Source: Pseudobacteriovorax antillogorgiicola
GTDB taxonomy: Bacteria > Bdellovibrionota_B > Oligoflexia > Oligoflexales > RGVZ01
Assembly (NCBI GenBank): GCA_945897695.1
Contig: CAMDGW010000106.1
Coordinates: 1-8,125, forward strand
Direction: 5' to 3'
DNA length: 8,125 nucleotides
Both the position numbers and the translations under genes were made by a program. Shown here in pieces: positions 1 to 6,448 of this stretch (position 1 is its first letter; every line of letters begins with the position of its first letter). The notes below the pieces were generated by a model. That model ran no database searches. It had not been told where the DNA came from and worked only from the letters and a program-made list of their open reading frames with translations.

Positions 1-448
1 AGGCATTAGCCCGATGCATGGAGCCTGGATAGCAACTCTTATTGCAAACAGGGGTGTTGCAAGGTCATTGAAAGTTCTTAAGGAGCCAACCCAAGATCCC
101 ATCACTGTAAATGACACGCCAATTTATACAACACAAACAGCAAATCGTCTTATGGATATGATGCGCAGCACGGTTCATGGTGGCACAGCTTCGCAAACGT
201 TTGGGAAAGGTCGATATAGGTCCATTGCCCATGAGGTCGGGGGCAAAACTGGCACACTGAATGGGCGGACACCAGCAGGGTTGACGTCCCTATTTATCGG
301 TCTTTATCCGATCAGCGCCCCGAGGATTGCTGTTTCTACTGTTGTCGTTCTAGAAGACCGATACTACTTCAAAGCCCCGCAGCTGGCAGCTGAGGCCATT
401 ATAACTTGGAAGCAGGAACAAATTAAGAATAGCCACGCAGGCCGTTAA
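1..448 (+). CDS. Penicillin-binding protein, C-terminal part of transpeptidase domain (partial)
   Basis: This is the 3' end of a gene that begins before the window; the first complete in-frame codon is at base 2 and the stop is TAA at 446-448. About 148 residues are visible. They open with G-I-S-P-M-H-G-A, which matches the 'SPLQLA'-type helix start of penicillin-binding transpeptidases. The KTGT box (bases 245-256), the third active-site motif of serine DD-transpeptidases, sits in the context EVGGKTGTLNG. It is followed by the usual 'SLFIGLYP..APRIAVSTVVV' strand pair and a terminal helix. The family cross-links peptidoglycan in the periplasm. The catalytic SxxK and SxN motifs would lie upstream, so I cannot tell a class A bifunctional enzyme from a class B monofunctional one. 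A serine beta-lactamase is less likely given the long strand pair after KTG and the GGTA segment before it. No clear terminator follows. Confidence 0.85.
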   Translation, partial: GISPMHGAWIATLIANRGVARSLKVLKEPTQDPITVNDTPIYTTQTANRLMDMMRSTVHGGTASQTFGKGRYRSIAHEVGGKTGTLNGRTPAGLTSLFIGLYPISAPRIAVSTVVVLEDRYYFKAPQLAAEAIITWKQEQIKNSHAGR

Positions 449-524
449 TGCCCCGCCACGCTCTCTTTAAGTTTTAGATCTTCGTTAGTAAAAAATTCAT
501 TTAAATTTCTAGTTTCAGCCTCCA

Positions 525-555
525 TTGCCCTGTGCTACACCGTGTCGTGTATACT
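525..555 (+). promoter_or_regulatory. Candidate sigma-70 promoter of the 2OG-Fe(II) oxygenase gene
   Basis: A good -10 hexamer TATACT lies at 550-555 (5 of 6 matches to TATAAT). A weaker -35, TTGCCC, lies at 525-530 (4 of 6), with a rather long 19-base spacer. An AT-rich stretch sits just upstream at about 490-511. Transcription would start near 562 and leave a leader of about 50 bases before the ATG at 614. This would place the in-frame GTG at 542 upstream of the transcript and supports the later start. The call rests on motif matching only. Confidence 0.4.
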
Positions 556-600
556 GATAGAATGCACCTATGCGATTCATCCCATCATACAGCCACTGTC

Positions 601-604
601 GGAG
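601..604 (+). promoter_or_regulatory. Ribosome binding site fixing the oxygenase start at 614
   Basis: GGAG ends nine bases before the ATG at 614, while nothing comparable precedes the GTG at 542. Together with family homology this decides the start. Confidence 0.6.
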
Positions 605-613
605 ACCGTGATC

Positions 614-1561
614 ATGACGCAATCGATTCCAGTTGTGAGTTTAAAAACATACCAACAAGGCAGTACAAATGACCGTGACAGATTTGTATCGACTGTAGGT
701 GATGCATTAACGGACCTTGGATTTTTCTCAGTCGAAGATCACGGCGTAGATATGAAGCTCATCGATAAGGCCTATAGCATTGCTGCAGAGTTTTACGAGC
801 TGCCTGAAGAAAAAAAATTAAAGTATGAGAATCTGGGGATCAAAGGCCAACGTGGTTACACCAGCTATGGTCGCGAACACGCTAAAGATAGCAAGGCAGC
901 AGACTTAAAAGAATTCTGGCACGTAGGACGCGACCTCTCTCCAGGTCATCCGCTCAACAAAATTTACCCTGAAAACATCTGGCCTATCGAAATCCCAGAA
1001 TTTAAGACTGTGTATCTCGAGCTATATCGACAGATTGAACAGTGTGCCATGACATTACTTGAAGCTTGCGCCACTTACCTCGGCGAATCAAAAAATCGAT
1101 TTACCAGTATCGCCGAAAATGGAAACTCGATCCTACGAGTGATTCACTACCCACCGATCCCTGAAGATCGAGATCCTGCCAGTATTCGTGCGGGCGCTCA
1201 TGAAGATATCAATCTCATTACTCTGCTTTGCGAAGCCACCACTGGGGGCCTGGAGCTATTGCAGCGTGACGGCACCTGGAAGGCAATCCATGCGCTAAAG
1301 GGACAAATCGTGTGTGACACGGGTGATATGATTCAAAATCTGACCAACGGCGTCCTTAAATCAACGACGCACCGCGTGGTCAACCCAGACAATAGCCGTG
1401 ACCGCCGATTTTCCATGCCATTTTTCATGCACCCAAGAGCTGAGGCCAGCTTAAACCCACTTGAATCATGCATTAAACGCCAGGGTGGGAAAAAGCTATA
1501 CCGGGACATCTTAGCGGGGGAATACCTCATGGAGCGCCTAAGAGAGATCGGATTAATCTGA
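614..1561 (+). CDS. 2-oxoglutarate/Fe(II)-dependent oxygenase, isopenicillin-N-synthase-like family
   Basis: The product is a 315-residue cytosolic enzyme of the non-haem iron oxygenase superfamily. Residues 4-110 form the N-terminal domain found in plant-type and isopenicillin N synthase relatives, with the typical 'IPVVSL' start and a 'GFFSVEDHGVD' segment. The catalytic jelly-roll follows. Its iron ligands are visible as H196 and D198 (GAHEDINLITLL) and H253 (STTHRVVNP). R265-F-S267 (RRFSMPFF) is the R-x-S pair that binds the 2-oxoglutarate carboxylate. All core residues are present, so the enzyme should be active, with oxidation or hydroxylation of an unknown small molecule as the likely reaction. 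The ATG at 614 is preferred over an in-frame GTG at 542 because GGAG lies nine bases upstream (601-604), the family's N-terminus begins there, and the extra 24 residues resemble nothing. The gene stands alone between a candidate promoter and a strong terminator. Substrate cannot be read from sequence; beta-lactam synthesis is not implied. Confidence 0.9.
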   Translation: MTQSIPVVSLKTYQQGSTNDRDRFVSTVGDALTDLGFFSVEDHGVDMKLIDKAYSIAAEFYELPEEKKLKYENLGIKGQRGYTSYGREHAKDSKAADLKEFWHVGRDLSPGHPLNKIYPENIWPIEIPEFKTVYLELYRQIEQCAMTLLEACATYLGESKNRFTSIAENGNSILRVIHYPPIPEDRDPASIRAGAHEDINLITLLCEATTGGLELLQRDGTWKAIHALKGQIVCDTGDMIQNLTNGVLKSTTHRVVNPDNSRDRRFSMPFFMHPRAEASLNPLESCIKRQGGKKLYRDILAGEYLMERLREIGLI

Positions 1562-1585
1562 TTCACATTCAAGCCCAACCGCCTG

Positions 1586-1615
1586 ATCCAGCGAAACATT
1601 CGCTGGATTTTTTTT
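1586..1615 (+). terminator. Intrinsic (rho-independent) terminator
   Basis: There is a perfect nine-base inverted repeat, ATCCAGCGA (1586-1594) and TCGCTGGAT (1600-1608), around the five-base loop AACAT. It runs directly into eight T (1608-1615). It lies 25 bases after the stop codon of the oxygenase gene, so it should end that transcript and insulate it from the outer-membrane protein gene that follows. The reverse complement lacks a comparable U-tract, so it acts on the plus strand only. Confidence 0.93.
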
Positions 1616-1671
1616 GCTCATACAAATTCCATCCGATTAAACTTGAACAGAAAACAACCGAGCAACCTTCC

Positions 1672-2403
1672 ATGGAAAACATTCAATTCAGAAAAATTAA
1701 CTTAGCGCATTGGGTCATGGCTTTGACTCTTCTGTCGCCGTCAGTAGTTCATGCCGAGACAGGTGGCTCAGGCGGCGGCAACGATTTTGCAGACCGCTCA
1801 AGCACTGCTTATTTGTTTTTTGATTACGGTCTGGCTACGTACAAATCCAAACTCATGGATAGTAACGACACTTTAGGTGCAGCCACGTACGGATTTGGTC
1901 TGAACGCTGGAACCGATAGAAACCTAGGCGTGGAATATCGCGTGGAAACAGGAACGGTAGCGTTTGAAACAAGTCAATCCAGTCTTGCCACAAGCTGGTA
2001 TTCAACCATTTTCAAATATCGTATTTGGGCCTTTGAGCTCGGTCCAGTGCTTGGCGGTGTTAAGATGACGGGAAACCGCGGAGGATCCGAAATCTTTGAT
2101 ATTGTCGGCAGCGGCTACGGTGGATACTTTGGTATTCTGATGCCAATTGGCTCGCAAAACCTAGCGTACCTCAACGCTATGAGTGTCGCGACAGCAGCAC
2201 CCTTGGATAGCCAGGCCCGAACAATCACTATGGGATCTCGGCTAGACTTGGAACTAGGAACCAAAATTAAGGTCACGCGCAAGGCTGTTGATTTCGTCGT
2301 TGGTTACCGCCGCCGAACCTTTTCCATCACGGAATCGGGAAATCCTTATAGCGAGGCACAAACATCAACGTTTATTGGTTTTAAGATCGGTAAGACGTTT
2401 TAA
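1672..2403 (+). CDS. Predicted outer-membrane beta-barrel protein
   Basis: The 243-residue product has a Sec signal peptide: a basic start (residues 1-8), a hydrophobic core around residues 11-22 and a V-H-A cleavage site after residue 28. A glycine-rich segment (30-36) follows. The rest shows alternating hydrophobic/polar stretches of 10-15 residues, for example around 45-55, 83-97, 104-119, 145-158, 181-200, 204-219 and 230-243, separated by short G/N/S/D-rich turns. The last residue is phenylalanine, in TFIGFKIGKTF, the C-terminal signature that outer-membrane barrels present to the BAM assembly machinery. About eight to ten strands would fit. I do not recognise a specific family such as OmpW or OmpA, and no ligand can be proposed. 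The ATG at 1672 is the only start that keeps the full signal peptide, though it lacks a clear Shine-Dalgarno sequence. A later ATG (1717) would leave too short a signal. Confidence 0.75.
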   Translation: MENIQFRKINLAHWVMALTLLSPSVVHAETGGSGGGNDFADRSSTAYLFFDYGLATYKSKLMDSNDTLGAATYGFGLNAGTDRNLGVEYRVETGTVAFETSQSSLATSWYSTIFKYRIWAFELGPVLGGVKMTGNRGGSEIFDIVGSGYGGYFGILMPIGSQNLAYLNAMSVATAAPLDSQARTITMGSRLDLELGTKIKVTRKAVDFVVGYRRRTFSITESGNPYSEAQTSTFIGFKIGKTF

Positions 2404-2463
2404 GTCCCGAACATGGGTCAGTGGTCGTTACAACTCGCCTGACCTCAATTGCAAAAAACAATA

Positions 2464-2472
2464 CCCCCCCCC
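2464..2472 (+). repeat. Homopolymeric run of nine C
   Basis: The run lies in the 265-base gap between the outer-membrane protein gene and the methyltransferase gene, 61 bases past the former's stop. Runs this long can slip during replication. It is outside any gene I support and about 145 bases before the candidate promoter downstream, so a regulatory effect is only a possibility. Confidence 0.9.
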
Positions 2473-2608
2473 ACTGATCTGGCACCGAATAGGAGCCTAC
2501 GCCCCGCCGTCGGCGAATCTGCCCAGGATATAAACCATATAACCAAATAATTTCGGTGACATAGACAACTTAAAGAATCTCGCTAGCTGCAAGCTCTCCA
2601 TATGGTCT

Positions 2609-2637
2609 TTGACTTGATAAACGTTTCAGGCTAAACC
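2609..2637 (+). promoter_or_regulatory. Candidate sigma-70 promoter of the trmN6-led operon
   Basis: A -35 element TTGACT (2609-2614, 5 of 6 matches) is separated by 17 bases from a weak -10, TAAACC (2632-2637, 3 of 6). Transcription would start near 2644, about 25 bases before the ATG at 2669. The spacing and position are good but the -10 is poor. Confidence 0.35.
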
Positions 2638-2668
2638 CCCCACCCTATCTCTTTCACGCGTAAAAGCT

Positions 2669-3409
2669 ATGAAACCTGACGTCTTTTATTTTCGCGACTT
2701 CTCGATGCTTCAAGCCCCGTCTGGGCAACGAGTAAACACGGACAGCTGCGTCTTTGGAGCCGTCATTGGACCCTCTGCAAGTCCGCGCCGAATCCTCGAC
2801 ATAGGAACTGGCACAGGCGTATTAGCACTGATGATGGCAGCACGGTTTTCCCATGCCAAAATCACCGCCGTCGAGCCAGAAACCTCCATCGCAGAGGTGG
2901 CGAGAGACAATTTTCTAAAAAGCCAATGGAGTAACCGCATTGAGGTCCTAGTCTCCCGCGCCCAAGAGCTGGAGCCCTCAATGCTGGGAACTTTTGATTT
3001 TGTTGTGTGTAATCCGCCCTATTTCCAAAACAGCATGATTTCAGACGATCGTCTTCGCATGGTGGCCCGACATAATACGGACCTGTCGCCAGCCGAACTG
3101 TACGATGCCATGAAAAGAATGATGACCAATGAAGGTTCCATGTGGTTATCATTCCCAGAGGATAGCAAGGATCTGTGGCTAAGCCCTGGCTTTGATGCAG
3201 ACCTCCACCTGACCCATCAGATTATGGTGATGGATCATCCAGATGCGAAACCTCACATGGCGGTGGCGGGCTGGTCACGCTCAAAGCCGGAATCAATGAT
3301 TGAAAACGTCATCTATTACAGAGATAGCCATAAAGGCATGGCAAGCCCATGGATGCGCACCTTCCGTGAGGATTGGTTTCCCTCGTCCTACAACGCGCAG
3401 TTTTACTAA
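2669..3409 (+). CDS. trmN6: tRNA1(Val) (adenine(37)-N6)-methyltransferase-like protein (TrmN6/YfiC family)
   Basis: This 246-residue class I S-adenosylmethionine-dependent methyltransferase matches the TrmN6 (YfiC) pattern along its whole length. It opens with the family's 'F.F..F' start and an 'RVNTDSCVFGAVI' segment that parallels 'KVGTDG.LLGAW' in E. coli TrmN6. The SAM-binding motif I is LDIGTGTG at 43-50, and the acidic residue after strand 2 lies in AVEPE (67-71). The N-P-P-Y catalytic motif of amino-methyltransferases is at 115-118. The C-terminus (Y-N-A-Q-F-Y) also resembles the family's last helix. The enzyme would methylate N6 of A37 next to the anticodon of tRNA-Val in the cytosol. 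Other NPPY methyltransferases such as PrmC, or rRNA enzymes, are possible but lack the N-terminal motif. It is probably the first gene of a unit with the two genes that follow, the next starting 45 bases after its stop. No strong Shine-Dalgarno precedes the ATG. Confidence 0.85.
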   Translation: MKPDVFYFRDFSMLQAPSGQRVNTDSCVFGAVIGPSASPRRILDIGTGTGVLALMMAARFSHAKITAVEPETSIAEVARDNFLKSQWSNRIEVLVSRAQELEPSMLGTFDFVVCNPPYFQNSMISDDRLRMVARHNTDLSPAELYDAMKRMMTNEGSMWLSFPEDSKDLWLSPGFDADLHLTHQIMVMDHPDAKPHMAVAGWSRSKPESMIENVIYYRDSHKGMASPWMRTFREDWFPSSYNAQFY

Positions 3410-3454
3410 CTGCCCTTAAACAGTTCTCTCTCATACTCATACGAAAAGGCTTTC

Positions 3455-3952
3455 ATGCTGAAACTTCCAAAAAATATTCTTAGCCATCCAAAGATCCTGC
3501 GCATAGAGGAGATGCTCACATCCAATTTGCGCCAACTTCATAGTGAAGGCCGGATGAGGGTTCCTTCTTGGGCTTTTACTGATGGGGTCCGTCAGGGCTT
3601 AAAAAAGGCTTATGATAGCAAAAACCTAGTCCAGGGCCTCGAGGCCATTAGCGATCATCTAGACCAGGAGCTAAAGGGACTCAAGTCTTTGAAAAAGCAG
3701 CCTGGACAAACACAAAATGATCGTCTTTCAAGGCTAATTATTCTTTCCAATGACGGCAGCGAGAGGTTTTATCACAACGCTGAGTCGATTCTTTCGCGTC
3801 ACGCCGGTCGCGCCATGGCGTGTGTCGTCCAGGCGTCGTCTGAAGAACTTGGAGCAGCCTTCACAAAAAAATCTAATCCAGCGAAAGCCTTTTTGATCGC
3901 AGAACGAAAAGCGCTCGAGGATTTTTTGGCGGCGATGGCGGAGTCTATATAA
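3455..3952 (+). CDS. Hypothetical protein, 165 residues, mostly helical
   Basis: I do not recognise this protein. It has no signal peptide, no membrane segment and no cysteine cluster, and should be cytosolic. It looks largely alpha-helical: a basic N-terminus, amphipathic helices around 14-30 and 43-80, a charged linker near 80-92 (KKQPGQTQNDR), and a C-terminal part from 93 rich in A, E, S and K that ends in a long helix (142-163). Polar residues such as the DGSERFYHN segment (100-108) might form a site, but I see no known catalytic motif. The start is well supported by AAAGG at 3445-3449, five bases before the ATG. It lies 45 bases after the TrmN6-like gene and 7 bases before the VF530-like gene, so co-transcription is likely and a role with nucleic acids is a guess by association. 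Confidence 0.8.
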   Translation: MLKLPKNILSHPKILRIEEMLTSNLRQLHSEGRMRVPSWAFTDGVRQGLKKAYDSKNLVQGLEAISDHLDQELKGLKSLKKQPGQTQNDRLSRLIILSNDGSERFYHNAESILSRHAGRAMACVVQASSEELGAAFTKKSNPAKAFLIAERKALEDFLAAMAESI

Positions 3953-3959
3953 AAATCAT

Positions 3960-4208
3960 ATGACATCAGCACCCTCCAAAGATCCGCTGCATGGCTTGAC
4001 CCTCAAAATGATGCTGGAGGCGTTGCTCGCAGCCTATGGCTGGGAGACCCTAGTCCGGGAAATTCGTATTAACTGCTTTCTCTCAAATCCGAGCATCACA
4101 TCCAGCCTTAAGTTTCTAAGGCGCACGCCCTGGGCACGCATCAAAGTCGAAGACCTTTATCTTCGGCATCTTAAGGGTGATGTGCGAAAGACTGAGCCAA
4201 AAGTTTAA
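3960..4208 (+). CDS. VF530 family (DUF2132) small DNA-binding protein
   Basis: The 82-residue product matches the VF530/DUF2132 family nearly end to end. Visible signatures are D-P-L-H-G (8-12), the G-W pair (27-28), C-F (39-40), N-P-S-I (43-46) and the highly characteristic SSLKFLRRTPWAR stretch (48-60) followed by K-V-E-D-L-Y-L (62-68). The family is named after a Vibrio fischeri protein and is annotated as DNA-binding; it is small, basic and helical, and its cellular role is not well defined. The extra tail after residue 72 (KGDVRKTEPKV) is basic and probably disordered. The ATG lies 7 bases after the preceding stop with no clear ribosome binding site of its own, which suggests translational coupling. 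The gene ends 27 bases before the convergent end of the helicase gene. Confidence 0.88.
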   Translation: MTSAPSKDPLHGLTLKMMLEALLAAYGWETLVREIRINCFLSNPSITSSLKFLRRTPWARIKVEDLYLRHLKGDVRKTEPKV

Positions 4209-4235
4209 AATTACCGTCTAACCTCAAAGATGAAA

Positions 4236-6245
4236 TCAGGCAATATTTTCTAGCCGCCTAATATCAACAGCAAAAGACACGCCACCCTCTGATCTGATGC
4301 GAAACACGAGCACATCGTCACGCTTTAGTGAGTGAATCCCAGCCCTGCGCAAGTCTGGGCCAAACATCAGAATGTTCTGCCGCGGCTCATCTTCATTACC
4401 TTCCAATTCAATGACACCAGCTCGCTCGGGGTTAAAATGCAACACTCGACCATGCCTTTCACCTGCTCGCTCTTCAGCGCTCAAAACCATCGAGCCACCA
4501 CGAGACACTGATTTGAAACATTCAGCAAGAACTTGATCCTTTTCGTCCCCTTCCCTCACAAACACGTACAGCATGTGCTTGGCGCGGGTCATTGCGACGT
4601 AAATCAAACTAGCCATAATCGGATGTCGAGGCGAAAGATTGTATTCGCTCAGGTTAAAGGCAATGACAACCTTTGCCTCAAGACCTTTAAACGTGGCGAT
4701 CGTAGCAATACCGAGCTCACCCGGTTTGGTGATCTCTTTCTCACGCAGGCGATCTGTCGTGAGCTTAGTAATTTTCAATCCCGAAATAGCCTCAACTCCG
4801 GCAAGCACACTATCTTTATTTTCCGGGGCACGAGCCGACAGCAGCATGATTTCGTCTTCACGGACCCCGCGATCGTCAGTGAGATCTCGCACCAAATCTG
4901 CCATCTTCTTACGGGCGTCTTCTGCATCTTTGTATCGAATCACGGTCGGCATGTAACCATTTCTGTCACTGGAAGCCGGGATATGCGCCTGTGATGATCT
5001 GCGAAGACTTCGGGCAAACTCACTGATCTGACGCGTGTTGCGGTAGTTTTGGTGCAAGCGCATGTAGTTGGTGGGAACCGGTAATATTTCTTCGGGGCGA
5101 TATGCTTTTTCGCTGTCTTCGCCACCTCCAAAAATACCCTGCTCGCGGTCAAAGAATGCATAGAGTCTAGACGTCTCCGGGTCTTGCAGCATGGCCTCAA
5201 GCGCCAACCACCAGTAAGGTTGAATATCTTGAGCTTCATCAACAATAAGCACTGAGTAACGCCTGTCAGAATTTTGAATTGCTTTGCGAAGTCGTTCTGG
5301 TGCTTCAATCTGAACATAGTCTTGGGGAGTTTTTTGCCAATCATTGGGAGTTACAAGTAAATTAACACCATGAAGGCCCGCAAGCTCCTGAACTCCACGC
5401 ACTTCAATCCCATCACCAAACTCTGAAGAAAGTTTTGCTGCCAGGAGCGGACTACTGACAAGATAAAGAATTTTTTCACCCTGACCACAAAATTGCCGAG
5501 CCAGGTTCATTGCAAGCACTGTTTTCCCTGTACCCGCTTCCCCCTCCACACCGAGGCGATTGACTCCTGTCACTGGACTAACAAGAACGTCATGCATGAG
5601 GTCGCTTTCTTGGACCAGGGCTTCATGGGTATCAATATACTCTCTTAAAAGAGGCTTGGACTCAAAGGTAGTACCAATAAGAAGCCGGTCAAGCTCTTGC
5701 CCGACATCTTGAAAACGCAGAAAATCCTCACGGTGGAAGGATCGTACAACTTTTGTCAGAAAATCCTCGAGGTTTTCTAATCCGCGACGTCCCAACAACA
5801 CGGAATATTCAATCGTCGAATGAACCGGAAACTCCGACTCGTCCACACCCGGGAAACAAACTGCATGACTGACTGGTACATTTACGTTCTGGGCACGTAA
5901 AAATCTGACGAAACGGTTTCGCCAGGTTATCGCTTGCTGAAATGGATTTTTGATTGCAAACGAACGACCGTGCCTATTGATGGAAAAAAACTTACCGGTG
6001 TTTCCATCAAGGCTAATGCGCCCACCTTTTACCTCAAATACAATGATGCCGTGCTTCGGATGATAAAATACAAAGTCTATTTCGCCATCTTTGACGCCTT
6101 CGCGTTCATCTTTCATTGAAAGCGTAACGGAATGATAGACGCGCCATGACTCCGACAGCCCTTCGGCTAGTCGATAAACTTGTTCTTCGGCCTGACTTGG
6201 AAAAACAACTTCAGTATTTGTGATATCGGGATAAAGCATGGCCAT
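4236..6245 (-). CDS. NERD domain - superfamily 1 helicase - cold-shock-like OB-fold fusion protein
   Basis: The 669-residue product has three parts. Residues about 15-130 form a NERD domain, a PD-(D/E)xK nuclease relative, with E20/E21 in the first helix, D57 in GEIDFVF and E71-V-K73 in FEVKGG, so the catalytic set looks intact. Residues about 215-565 form a UvrD/Rep-like ATPase core: Walker A GEAGTGKT (235-242), Walker B VDEAQD (335-340), motif III-like FFDREQ (364-369), motif IV QNYRNTRQI (399-407), motif V ATFKGLEAKVVI (517-528) and motif VI YVAMTRAKHMLYVF (549-562). Residues about 596-665 resemble a cold-shock domain: HGRVLHFNPERAGVIEL, then a turn and a G-V-S-F-A-V strand. The protein probably binds, moves along and perhaps cuts nucleic acid. 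The start at 6245 is chosen over a TTG at 6278 because GGAG lies seven bases upstream of it. An ATG at 6239 is less well spaced. The gene is alone on its strand and runs convergently into the VF530-like gene. Repair or anti-phage defence are both plausible; neither is shown. Confidence 0.88.
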   Translation of the reverse strand: MAMLYPDITNTEVVFPSQAEEQVYRLAEGLSESWRVYHSVTLSMKDEREGVKDGEIDFVFYHPKHGIIVFEVKGGRISLDGNTGKFFSINRHGRSFAIKNPFQQAITWRNRFVRFLRAQNVNVPVSHAVCFPGVDESEFPVHSTIEYSVLLGRRGLENLEDFLTKVVRSFHREDFLRFQDVGQELDRLLIGTTFESKPLLREYIDTHEALVQESDLMHDVLVSPVTGVNRLGVEGEAGTGKTVLAMNLARQFCGQGEKILYLVSSPLLAAKLSSEFGDGIEVRGVQELAGLHGVNLLVTPNDWQKTPQDYVQIEAPERLRKAIQNSDRRYSVLIVDEAQDIQPYWWLALEAMLQDPETSRLYAFFDREQGIFGGGEDSEKAYRPEEILPVPTNYMRLHQNYRNTRQISEFARSLRRSSQAHIPASSDRNGYMPTVIRYKDAEDARKKMADLVRDLTDDRGVREDEIMLLSARAPENKDSVLAGVEAISGLKITKLTTDRLREKEITKPGELGIATIATFKGLEAKVVIAFNLSEYNLSPRHPIMASLIYVAMTRAKHMLYVFVREGDEKDQVLAECFKSVSRGGSMVLSAEERAGERHGRVLHFNPERAGVIELEGNEDEPRQNILMFGPDLRRAGIHSLKRDDVLVFRIRSEGGVSFAVDIRRLENIA

Positions 6246-6252
6246 GACATAA

Positions 6253-6256
6253 CTCC
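6253..6256 (-). promoter_or_regulatory. Ribosome binding site fixing the helicase start at 6245
   Basis: On the minus strand GGAG stands seven bases before the ATG at 6245 and 13 bases before the next in-frame ATG at 6239. The longer frame opening with TTG at 6278 would read through this site and adds 11 residues with no family match. Confidence 0.65.
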
Positions 6257-6377
6257 GTCTCAAAGCAAAAGGGCACAACGACCCTACTCGTCAAGAGAGC
6301 AACCCTCATACCAATCAATAGGTTCCAGGGGAGGGCTATCAATTCAGCGACTTAACCAGACTGCTGTCAGGCTCACT

Positions 6378-6392
6378 GTCTAAGCTATAGAC
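6378..6392. promoter_or_regulatory. Interrupted palindrome, possible operator
   Basis: GTCTA (6378-6382) and TAGAC (6388-6392) form a five-base inverted repeat around AGCTA. The hexamer ACTGTC also occurs at 6375-6380 and 6395-6400, exactly 20 bases (about two helical turns) apart, flanking or overlapping this palindrome. Its place between divergent genes suits a regulator site. The match is short and could be chance. Confidence 0.25.
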
Positions 6393-6420
6393 GAACTGTC
6401 GAAAATATCGCCAGAAACCG

Positions 6421-6448
6421 TTGTGACCGGGGTGTATGCCCATATATT
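6421..6448 (+). promoter_or_regulatory. Candidate sigma-70 promoter of the CAP-domain gene
   Basis: TTGTGA (6421-6426, 4 of 6 matches) and TATATT (6443-6448, 5 of 6) are separated by 16 bases. Transcription would start near 6455 and give a leader of about 90 bases. A second -35-like TTGACT at 6462-6467 has no acceptable -10 partner. Confidence 0.35.

Noticed and set aside
491..512. AT-rich inverted repeat AAATT...AATTT after the penicillin-binding protein gene, a possible terminator.
   Set aside because: The stem is only A and T, short and unstable; more likely an AT-rich element upstream of a promoter.
542..613. An in-frame GTG at 542 would lengthen the oxygenase by 24 residues.
   Set aside because: It lies upstream of the candidate -10 element, has no ribosome binding site, and the added residues match nothing in the family; GGAG before the ATG at 614 supports the shorter form.
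810..817. Run of eight A inside the oxygenase gene, a possible slippage site.
   Set aside because: The reading frame is intact and the run simply encodes Glu-Lys-Lys; there is no sign of programmed frameshifting or an alternative product.
2416..2444. GGTCAG and CTGACC form an inverted repeat after the outer-membrane protein gene, possibly a terminator.
   Set aside because: The stem is only six bases with a 17-base loop and there is no T-tract after it.
2505..2515. GC-rich palindrome CGCCG-T-CGGCG.
   Set aside because: The one-base centre cannot form a useful hairpin loop and no T-run follows on either strand; it may be a chance palindrome.
2288..2533. Plus-strand open frame of 81 codons overlapping the end of the outer-membrane protein gene.
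   Set aside because: It overlaps a gene with clear protein features, its product is a composition-driven, basic and proline-rich string, and it has no ribosome binding site.
4533..5344. Several open frames of 100-150 codons within the helicase gene, on both strands.
   Set aside because: They lie wholly inside a gene with unbroken helicase motifs and show no coherent domain; they are shadow frames.
6246..6278. A TTG start at 6278 would lengthen the helicase by 11 residues.
   Set aside because: The GGAG ribosome binding site lies inside this extension and is correctly spaced for the ATG at 6245; the extension shows no domain match.
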